From: Thermoflexibacter sp.
GTDB taxonomy: Bacteria > Bacteroidota > Bacteroidia > Cytophagales > Thermoflexibacteraceae
Assembly (NCBI GenBank): GCA_025455345.1
Contig: JALOMS010000041.1
Location: 1-14,123, forward strand
DNA length: 14,123 nt
Direction: 5' to 3'
The notes under the pieces are model-generated. The model was not told where the DNA came from, searched no databases, and saw only the letters and a list, made by a program, of their open reading frames with translations. A program made the translations under genes and the position numbers. Shown here piece after piece: positions 6,269-11,633 of this stretch. Numbering within the stretch: position 1 is the first letter of the stretch; each line of letters begins with the position of its first letter.

Positions 6269-7441
6269 ATGATAAAGTTAAAATCTTTATGGAAAAGCCC
6301 TGAAAATCAGATATATACGCTTGGTTGGGGTTGGATGATGGGCTTGGACACACTCCAGTATATTACAGGTGATATAGTGCAGATTACAGAACAAGAAGCA
6401 GAAAATTATGCAGATGCGGTCAATGAACTATATCAAATGTATATCACAGCCGCCCAGTATGTTATAGACAATCAGTTATTTAACCAATTGGCTATACCCG
6501 AAAATATAGTCGAGATGATTAAATACACTTGGGAAGATGATAGACACTTGCATTTGTATGGACGGTTTGACTTAAGCGGAGGAACGGATAATCAACCCAT
6601 CAAACTCATAGAGTTTAACTCTGATACAGCTACTTGTATTCCTGAAACGGCAGTCATCCAATGGGCGCATCTCAAAGCCAATCAGTTAGATGAAACTCTA
6701 CAGTTCAATTCGCTATACGACTTGCTCAAAGAAAATTTTATACGCTTAAGAGAGGCAAACTCAGACTTAACTCCTACGCTACTTATCTCGACCATGAAAG
6801 ACTTTCCTGAAGATGATACCAATGTAGAGGTACTGGGAGAAGCCGCCCAAGAAGCTGGTTTTGAGGTAGATTATTGTCATATAGAAGATGTACATTTTTC
6901 ACCAGAAGATGGTATTTTTACGCGTAACCATTTTGATAATTATTACCGTTATGATTTTTGGTTCAAGTTAGTTCCTTGGGAATACATCGCCTATGATGAG
7001 CCAGAGTTGATGAATATCCTGAACAAAATAGTAATGAATAGAAAAGCGGTAGTCATCAATCCCGCATATAATATTTTATTCCAATCCAAAGGCATCTTAA
7101 AAGTTCTTTGGGACTTATTCCCCCAACATCCCTTATTATTAGAAACAAGCGATACCATCTTGACCAATAAGGAATATTGTGTAGAAAAAGTCCTATTTGG
7201 CAGAGAAGGTGCAAACGTCAAAATCTTAGACAGAAATAGTCAAACCATGATTGAGAAACAAGGGGAATATGGAGAATACCCTAAGATTTATCAAGAATAT
7301 GTAGAATTTTTGAGAGATTACCAAGGCAATTGTTACCAAGCAGGTGTGTTCTTTGCCTATGAAGCCGCCGCTTTAGGCTTTAGAAGAGGAGGCAGAATCA
7401 TAGACAATACCGCACAATTTACAGGTCATTTGATAAGCTAA
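6269..7441 (+). CDS. Glutathionylspermidine synthase-like ATP-grasp ligase (YgiC/YjfC type)
   Basis: The 390-residue protein resembles the synthetase half of glutathionylspermidine synthase (GSP_synth family), close in length to the stand-alone E. coli YgiC and YjfC. Visible marks are KLIEFNSDTAT (about residues 112-122), a central NPAYNILFQSKGILKVLW (from about 263), which matches the family's Asn-Lys-Leu-Trp region, and a C-terminal ATP-grasp part with KVLFGREGANVKIL and IYQEYVEF. It probably joins an amine to a carboxylate using ATP, but stand-alone members lack an amidase domain and their substrate is unknown, so the glutathionylspermidine name should not be taken literally. It follows the DUF2027-Smr gene by 6 nt. 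No clear terminator follows the stop. Confidence 0.85.
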   Translation: MIKLKSLWKSPENQIYTLGWGWMMGLDTLQYITGDIVQITEQEAENYADAVNELYQMYITAAQYVIDNQLFNQLAIPENIVEMIKYTWEDDRHLHLYGRFDLSGGTDNQPIKLIEFNSDTATCIPETAVIQWAHLKANQLDETLQFNSLYDLLKENFIRLREANSDLTPTLLISTMKDFPEDDTNVEVLGEAAQEAGFEVDYCHIEDVHFSPEDGIFTRNHFDNYYRYDFWFKLVPWEYIAYDEPELMNILNKIVMNRKAVVINPAYNILFQSKGILKVLWDLFPQHPLLLETSDTILTNKEYCVEKVLFGREGANVKILDRNSQTMIEKQGEYGEYPKIYQEYVEFLRDYQGNCYQAGVFFAYEAAALGFRRGGRIIDNTAQFTGHLIS

Positions 7442-7496
7442 AACTTGTATAAATAGCACAAAAGAGAAAATAGTTTATAAAAAAAGACCACTAAAT

Positions 7497-7527
7497 TTTG
7501 CTAAAAATAAAATAATGCCTAATTTTG
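7497..7527 (+). promoter_or_regulatory. Bacteroidota-type promoter for rpmH
   Basis: TTTG (7497-7500), a 19-nt spacer and TAATTTTG (7520-7527) match the Bacteroidota -33/-7 consensus (TTTG, about 19 nt, TAnnTTTG). Transcription would begin near 7533, leaving a leader of about 50 nt before the rpmH ATG. Confidence 0.6.
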
Positions 7528-7583
7528 CGCTCCCAAAATTATTGAGGCACAAAGACAAAATAACACTTTAAAGAAATATAGTC

Positions 7584-7742
7584 ATGAAAAGAACTTACCA
7601 ACCTTCAAATAGGAAGCGTAGAAATAAGCATGGTTTCAGAGAGAGAATGTCTTCTCACAATGGCAGACGTGTATTGGCAAGCCGCCGAGCAAAAGGAAGA
7701 AAAAAACTAACAGTTTCTGACGAAAAGAAACATAAAGGTTAA
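7584..7742 (+). CDS. rpmH: 50S ribosomal protein L34
   Basis: The 52-residue, very basic protein reads MKRTYQPSNRKRRNKHGF, then RMSSHNGRRVLASRRAKGRKKL, the hallmark sequence of bacterial L34. It is a structural protein of the large ribosomal subunit. Length is near the normal 44-53, with a short extra C-terminal extension (SDEKKHKG). As in most bacteria, rnpA lies downstream, but here a small ORF of unknown function separates the two. A good promoter lies at 7497-7527. Confidence 0.96.
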   Translation: MKRTYQPSNRKRRNKHGFRERMSSHNGRRVLASRRAKGRKKLTVSDEKKHKG

Positions 7743-7798
7743 TCTATATCAACATCTCTAAAGCCATATTTTAGGAAACATTTAACTCAATTATTGTC

Positions 7799-7927
7799 AT
7801 GAACTTAAGAGTAGCAAAAAAAATATTAAAAAATCAAAATAATTTGAACTATCACGAAGGTCAAATTAAAAAGGCAGAAGTAGTAATGAAGCGTTCTCAG
7901 AGAAATGCTGCAAAAAATAGCAAATAA
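7799..7927 (+). CDS. Small basic protein between rpmH and rnpA, unknown function
   Basis: This ORF encodes 42 residues with an ATG start and a TAA stop. The product is rich in Lys, Arg and Asn, and its second half (IKKAEVVMKRSQRN, then AAKNSK) looks helical. The three bases before its ATG (GTC) are the same as before the rpmH ATG. It lies 56 nt after rpmH and 68 nt before rnpA, inside the presumed rpmH-rnpA transcript, which favours a real gene. No family is recognised. The basic composition and position would suit an RNA- or ribosome-associated protein, but that is a guess. Confidence 0.55.
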   Translation: MNLRVAKKILKNQNNLNYHEGQIKKAEVVMKRSQRNAAKNSK

Positions 7928-7995
7928 TCTCTGTTTTAAGAAATAACTTTGCTTGGAGTGTCGACTTTTGAGGTTTTGAAAAATAAATTTTTACA

Positions 7996-8412
7996 TTGAA
8001 ACCACATCGTTTTCCCAAGTCCGAAAGACTGCACAGTAAAAAAATCATTGATTCTTTATTCAATCCCGCCAACAAATCCTTAGGCGGGAATGTTTTTTTA
8101 TACCCTTTCAAAATCTTTTGGCTAAAAATAGCACCCATAGAAAACAATCCTTCTGATTTGCTCCCACAAATCATCGTTTCTATTCCCAAAAAAAACTTTA
8201 AAAAGGCAGTAGAACGCAATCGCCTAAGAAGACAAATTAAGGAAATCTATAGACTCAATAGGCTTGAGATTTTTAGCAAACAGACTACTCCTCTGGCACT
8301 TGGCATTGTTTATATAGCCAAAGAAAAAAATGAATTTGTGTTTATGAGGAAAAAATTAATTGTCATTCTGCACAAAGTAGTAGAGGCTATCAAAGAATCT
8401 CCCAAAGGTTAG
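7996..8412 (+). CDS. rnpA: Ribonuclease P protein component
   Basis: The 138-residue protein has the RnpA pattern: FPKSERLHSKKIIDSLF at the N-terminus and the signature AVERNRLRRQIKEIYR (the RNR motif) in the middle, with PKKNFKKA just before it. RnpA binds the RNase P RNA and helps it process the 5' ends of tRNA precursors. The start must be TTG at 7996: a stop lies at 7984-7986 in the same frame, no ATG or GTG lies between, and the first internal ATG is far past the conserved motif. TTG may lower its expression relative to rpmH. The usual following genes yidD and yidC are absent here. Confidence 0.93.
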   Translation: MKPHRFPKSERLHSKKIIDSLFNPANKSLGGNVFLYPFKIFWLKIAPIENNPSDLLPQIIVSIPKKNFKKAVERNRLRRQIKEIYRLNRLEIFSKQTTPLALGIVYIAKEKNEFVFMRKKLIVILHKVVEAIKESPKG

Positions 8413-8485
8413 ATAAATTTTAAGTGAATTAAGTAATTCAACAAAAATAAAAGTACATTTACATTTTATACGTGTTTTAAAATCA

Positions 8486-8531
8486 ATTATCGGATACTTT
8501 GCGAGATGTTGCCTCATTTGTGTCCGATAAT
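8486..8531 (+). other. Hairpin with 12-bp stem downstream of rnpA
   Basis: ATTATCGGATAC (8486-8497) pairs with GTGTCCGATAAT (8520-8531), with one U-G wobble, around a 22-nt loop. It may be part of the rnpA transcript end, a small RNA or a DNA site. There is no T-tract, so a classic terminator is not obvious. Confidence 0.4.
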
Positions 8532-8581
8532 TTTGCACACTTACTTAAGTAATCCAACTTTTATAAGTGTTCTTGGTATGA

Positions 8582-8612
8582 AAGTCCATAACGGGACTTC
8601 CAGTCTGGGACT
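8582..8612. repeat. Dispersed copy of the window-start repeat
   Basis: This holds the hairpin AAGTCC-ATAACG-GGACTT (8582-8599) and one unit of the 14-bp repeat plus the first six bases of another (GGGACTTCCAGTCT, then GGGACT; 8593-8612). The same junction, palindrome leading into the 14-bp unit, occurs at 150-172. The repeat family is therefore dispersed in this genome. Confidence 0.75.
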
Positions 8613-8642
8613 GTAACAGCATTTATTTTTGTTGATATACTT

Positions 8643-8661
8643 AAGGCTGTGAGCCTTTTCT
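8643..8661 (+). terminator. Weak terminator-like hairpin
   Basis: AAGGCT (8643-8648), the loop GTG and AGCCTT (8652-8657) are followed by TTCTT. The 6-bp stem and short T-run fit a weak intrinsic terminator for the rpmH-rnpA transcript, just before the next gene. Confidence 0.35.
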
Positions 8662-8701
8662 TATAATAATACCATCACCCTCATTAAAACTTTTGGACAA
8701 T

Positions 8702-8995
8702 ATGCTAATCCGTATCGTGCGTATGACTTTTCAACAAGAAAAAGTAGAAGAGTTTTTGACTATTTTTGCAAATTCTAAACACAAAATCAGGAATTTTGAA
8801 GGCTGTATCTACTTAGAGCTACTTAGAGATGCTAATGACCCTCATATTTTCATTACTTATAGTCAGTGGGAAAACGAAAATGCCTTAGAGCAATATCGCC
8901 AATCTTCACTTTTTAAAACTACTTGGGCGCAAACGAAAGTGCTATTTTCTGACAAACCCCTTGCTTTTAGCACTTATTCCTTTGTCAAAGTTTGA
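8702..8995 (+). CDS. ABM-domain (antibiotic biosynthesis monooxygenase-like) protein
   Basis: The 97-residue protein fits the small ferredoxin-fold ABM family: MLIRIVRMTFQQEKVEEFL at the start, then FEGCIYLELLRDANDPHIF, a central TYSQWENENALEQYR and a final LFKTTWAQTKVLF. Such proteins usually act as dimers; members include small monooxygenases and haem-degrading enzymes, and many have no known substrate. ATG at 8702 is chosen because the family begins with the first beta-strand there; a TTG three codons earlier (8693) is possible. It lies alone between the rpmH-rnpA and yajC groups. The yajC promoter appears to overlap its last codons. Confidence 0.85.
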   Translation: MLIRIVRMTFQQEKVEEFLTIFANSKHKIRNFEGCIYLELLRDANDPHIFITYSQWENENALEQYRQSSLFKTTWAQTKVLFSDKPLAFSTYSFVKV

Positions 8996-9023
8996 GTATT
9001 TCAATAAATTTACACTACTTTTG
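8991..9023 (+). promoter_or_regulatory. Bacteroidota-type promoter for yajC-ybbR-coaE
   Basis: TTTG (8991-8994), a 21-nt spacer and TACTTTTG (9016-9023) match the Bacteroidota promoter consensus. The -33 word lies inside the last codons of the ABM gene. A start near 9030 would leave roughly 85 nt before the preferred yajC ATG at 9117. Confidence 0.55.
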
Positions 9024-9116
9024 TCATAAAGTTATCCCATAGAATAATTTAAAATTTATCAATCTAATTATTCTATGTTTCTGATTTATCATTTATTACA
9101 CATAATTTTTCATCAA

Positions 9117-9431
9117 ATGTATTCTATTTTATTACAAGCAGGCGGCGGCAATTCTAATCTGATTAATCTCCTATTTATCGTAGGAATGGTTGCTGTTTTT
9201 TACTTTTTTATGATTCGTCCCCAACAGAAAAAGCAAAAAGAGCAAAAAACCTTTTTAGAAAGCCTTAAAAGAGGGGACAAAGTAGTTACTATTGGAGGCT
9301 TGCATGGTACGGTACTGTCCCTTGAAGGAAATACAGTGCTTTTGGAAGCAGACCAAGGCGTAAAACTCAAATTTGAAAAAACAGCAATTTCACAGGAACA
9401 AACTAAATCTGCAAACGCAAAGACAGCATAG
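9117..9431 (+). CDS. yajC: Preprotein translocase subunit YajC
   Basis: The 104-residue protein begins MYSILLQAGGGNSNL, has one membrane helix (about residues 14-34) ending in FYFFMIRPQQKKQKEQ, and then the compact GDKVVTIGGLHGTVLSLEGNTVLLE domain. This is the standard YajC layout. YajC associates with SecDF and the Sec translocon in the inner membrane. An upstream ATG at 9075 would add 14 residues, but family members begin near the LLQAGGG segment, so 9117 is preferred. It heads a yajC-ybbR-coaE string seen in Bacteroidota; ybbR starts 29 nt after its stop. Confidence 0.93.
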   Translation: MYSILLQAGGGNSNLINLLFIVGMVAVFYFFMIRPQQKKQKEQKTFLESLKRGDKVVTIGGLHGTVLSLEGNTVLLEADQGVKLKFEKTAISQEQTKSANAKTA

Positions 9432-9460
9432 ACAAAGGCTTAAAAATCAACTTTTTACCC

Positions 9461-10420
9461 TTGAAGACTCTTGATTGGAAAGGAATAACCCTGTGTGTAG
9501 TGATAGCTACTTTGATTTGGTTTTTTAATGCACTCAATAAGACCTATACTACACGCATCAATCTTCCTGTTATTTTCAAAACCAAACAACAAGACATAGT
9601 GGCAGTTGAAGAACCACCAAGTAGCTTGGAAGTAGAAGTAACAGGTCAAGGTTGGAGTTTATTTCGCAAAAATATGGGGATTGGGGTAGAGCCTGTCAGC
9701 ATAGACTTGATGAATGTTCTGCGAGTCAAATATTTCCCTACAAAGAATTTTTTACCAATATTCAGTATCCAATACAAAGACATCAGAATTAATCAGATTG
9801 TTCCTGATACCATTGCTTTAAATTACAATAGGGTGATTAGCAAGCCCATACATCTTTTTTTGCGACCAAGTCAAATCCAAATGCGCGAGAGCTACCAAGT
9901 AACTTCTCTGATTCGTCTCGAACCCAAAGAGGTCATTTTCACAGGAGCAAGCTCTTTAGTAAACCAATTAGGAGATACGCTTTTTTTGCGTATAGAAGAA
10001 GACGAGGAAATTAGCGAAAATTATGAAAAATTAATCCCTATTCGCTATCCCAAACACCCTCATCTGAAGCCTGAAATAAACAAAGTCAAGGTAAGTTTTC
10101 AAGTTTCTCTTTTTGTCCAACATAATCAGCTCATTCCAATCAAAACAAGTGGATTCCCTTTGGATTCTTCTGCTTATATTACTGAAAATGCGGTTGTCTT
10201 AGAATATTGGCTAAGAAAAGACAAAGAAAATCGCATACGCACCGATACGCTTCATGCAGTTGTGGATTTTAGGACAAGAAATAAACTGGATTCTACTCTT
10301 GTGCCAATTGTAAGATTATCAAAGGATTTTAAAAATATAAGAATATCACCTTCAAAAATAAAAATTCACTATGGGAAACACACTAAAAATAGGAGTAACA
10401 GGGGGCATAGGAGCGGGTAA
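9461..10420 (+). CDS. YbbR-like domain protein
   Basis: The 319-residue protein has a short cytoplasmic start, one membrane helix (GITLCVVIATLIWFFNAL, about residues 8-25), and an extracytoplasmic part that begins like YbbR repeats (KTYTTRINLPVIF, then SSLEVEVTGQGWSLF). YbbR proteins sit in the membrane; in Firmicutes a YbbR homologue (CdaR) regulates a diadenylate cyclase, but in Bacteroidota it is usually found between yajC and coaE and its role there is not settled. Translation must begin at TTG (9461): the frame is open further upstream into yajC but has no ATG or GTG. The last 50 nt overlap coaE in another frame, giving a basic tail (KHTKNRSNRGHRSG). Confidence 0.85.
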   Translation: MKTLDWKGITLCVVIATLIWFFNALNKTYTTRINLPVIFKTKQQDIVAVEEPPSSLEVEVTGQGWSLFRKNMGIGVEPVSIDLMNVLRVKYFPTKNFLPIFSIQYKDIRINQIVPDTIALNYNRVISKPIHLFLRPSQIQMRESYQVTSLIRLEPKEVIFTGASSLVNQLGDTLFLRIEEDEEISENYEKLIPIRYPKHPHLKPEINKVKVSFQVSLFVQHNQLIPIKTSGFPLDSSAYITENAVVLEYWLRKDKENRIRTDTLHAVVDFRTRNKLDSTLVPIVRLSKDFKNIRISPSKIKIHYGKHTKNRSNRGHRSG

Positions 10421-10976
10421 AAGTGTAGTTTGTACTATATTCAATCAGTTGGGGATACCTATTTATGATGCTGACTCAAGAGCCAAATGGTTGATTGCCA
10501 ATCACCCAATACTGATACAAGAAATCAAGACTACCTTTGGAGAGGAAGCATACATAGGAAAAGAGCTAAATAGACGCTATTTGGCAGAAAAAGTATTTGT
10601 GAGCAAGGATAATATCCACAAGATGAATAGCTTAGTCCACCCAAAAGTAGGAGAAGATGCGAAAAACTGGTTTGAGGAAAATAAGGGCAAATATCCTTAC
10701 ATCATCAAAGAAGCCGCACTGTTATACGAAGCAGGTTCTTACAAAGAATTGGACAAAGTCATTGTCGTTACTGCGCCCTTAGAAGTGAGAATCGCTCGCA
10801 TACAAATACGAGACCCCCAACGAAGTAAAGAAGAAATCTTAGGCATCATAGCCAAGCAAATGCGCGAAGATGAAAAGGTTAAGTTAGCCGACTTTGTGAT
10901 TTATAATGACGGAGAACAAATGCTCATTCCTCAAGTCCTCCGTCTGCATACCCAAATCCTTACTTTACATACCTGA
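10371..10976 (+). CDS. coaE: Dephospho-CoA kinase
   Basis: The 201-residue protein is CoaE, which phosphorylates dephospho-CoA with ATP in the last step of coenzyme A synthesis. The P-loop GGIGAGKS is at residues 11-18, followed by IYDADSRAKW (residues 31-40), LVHPKV in the middle, EAALLYEAG in the substrate region, and the lid RIQIRDPQRSKEE. Length is typical. ATG at 10371 sits inside the end of ybbR, so the two genes overlap by 50 nt and may be translationally coupled. Its stop overlaps the end of the converging DUF2141 gene by 12 nt, leaving no room for a separate terminator. Confidence 0.95.
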   Translation: MGNTLKIGVTGGIGAGKSVVCTIFNQLGIPIYDADSRAKWLIANHPILIQEIKTTFGEEAYIGKELNRRYLAEKVFVSKDNIHKMNSLVHPKVGEDAKNWFEENKGKYPYIIKEAALLYEAGSYKELDKVIVVTAPLEVRIARIQIRDPQRSKEEILGIIAKQMREDEKVKLADFVIYNDGEQMLIPQVLRLHTQILTLHT

Positions 10977-11423
10977 CGTATATTTTTCAAAGACAAATTC
11001 TCTGGATTTTTTAGAATATTGTATCTTACACTCATCAAAACTTGGCGCATAACTCGTAATAACAAATCCATTAGAAATTGTAACAGGTTCTGTAGGGAAT
11101 CCCTCTGAACTCATATCTAAAACATTGTTCCCATTGGTATCTTGAAAACAGCCAAATACGTACTCTCCATAAGCCAAATCTGTAATTTCTAAAGATGCTT
11201 CCTTATTTCCATTAGGTTTTAAATCATAAAAACGGAATACCGAACTTACATCAGGAAAATTGTCCTGTCTGCGAAATACACCTATGCGAATAGTAGCAGA
11301 TGAATTAGGTATATTTTTGAAAATCAGTTTTAAAGGCTTTGGTTTTAACATAGAGGGTTTCTCTAAAAAAATAAAACCACTAAGCAAAAAGACAAACGAA
11401 CAGAAAAATAAAAGATGCTTCAT
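10965..11423 (-). CDS. DUF2141 domain secreted protein
   Basis: The 152-residue protein starts with a signal-peptide-like stretch (MKHLLFFCSFVFLLSGFIFL) and carries a DUF2141 domain: LKLIFKNIPN, then IRIGVFRRQDNFPD, AYGEYVFGCFQDTNGNNVLD and GFPTEPVTISNGF, ending with a PSFDECK segment. The DxNGNxxLD motif resembles a calcium-binding loop and is the family hallmark. DUF2141 proteins are exported and of unknown function. It is a single gene on the minus strand, divergent from mfd, and its stop overlaps coaE by 12 nt. TATATTTG on the minus strand (11504-11511) matches the -7 promoter word, about 80 bp upstream, without a clear -33 partner. Confidence 0.85.
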   Translation of the reverse strand: MKHLLFFCSFVFLLSGFIFLEKPSMLKPKPLKLIFKNIPNSSATIRIGVFRRQDNFPDVSSVFRFYDLKPNGNKEASLEITDLAYGEYVFGCFQDTNGNNVLDMSSEGFPTEPVTISNGFVITSYAPSFDECKIQYSKKSREFVFEKYTSGM

Positions 11424-11564
11424 GAGAATTTATGGTTAAGTAATTATAAAATTTGATAAGTGCATACACTCACAGTCATATGTGTTGGTGAGCTTATACC
11501 ATACAAATATATAAGATTATTTTTCTTCTTTTACATTTCATTTTCTAATTCTAAAATCTATTAC

Positions 11565-11572
11565 TATTTTTG
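11565..11572 (+). promoter_or_regulatory. Possible -7 element for mfd
   Basis: TATTTTTG matches TAnnTTTG and lies 61 bp before the mfd ATG, so the transcript would include the hairpin at 11591-11621. No TTTG was found at the right distance upstream, so support is partial. Confidence 0.35.
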
Positions 11573-11590
11573 TATTTATTTTAAAAGATA

Positions 11591-11621
11591 GGCTTATTTG
11601 CCGAAAATCGGCGAATAAGCC
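11591..11621 (+). promoter_or_regulatory. Stem-loop in the mfd leader
   Basis: GGCTTATT pairs with AATAAGCC and encloses GCCGA-AAA-TCGGC. With one T-G (U-G in RNA) pair between the two parts, the whole forms a continuous 14-bp stem with a 3-nt loop. It ends 12 nt before the mfd ATG. It could limit ribosome access, act as an attenuator or be a DNA-binding site. No ORF lies between it and the start, and no T-tract follows, so a terminator is less likely. Confidence 0.6.
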
Positions 11622-11633
11622 CTTGGATATTTT

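Larger units (their letters stand above)
8413..8701. other. Spacer with hairpins and a dispersed repeat
   Basis: This 289-bp gap between rnpA and the ABM gene has no convincing ORF. It holds a 7-bp inverted repeat TGAATTA-AG-TAATTCA (8425-8440), a 12-bp stem at 8486-8531, a perfect 12-bp palindrome TTACTTAAGTAA (8541-8552), a copy of the window-start repeat (8582-8612) and a terminator-like hairpin (8643-8661). TAATTTTG at 8528-8535 matches the -7 promoter word, with TTG 16 nt before it, but overlaps the 12-bp stem. Confidence 0.5.

Noticed and set aside
7866..8219. Minus-strand ORF of 117 residues opposite rnpA
   Set aside because: It overlaps the well-supported rnpA and the small ORF, and its sequence resembles an antisense shadow.
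9075..9116. Longer YajC start
   Set aside because: It adds a 14-residue stretch not expected for YajC; the family normally begins near MxxILLQAGGG.
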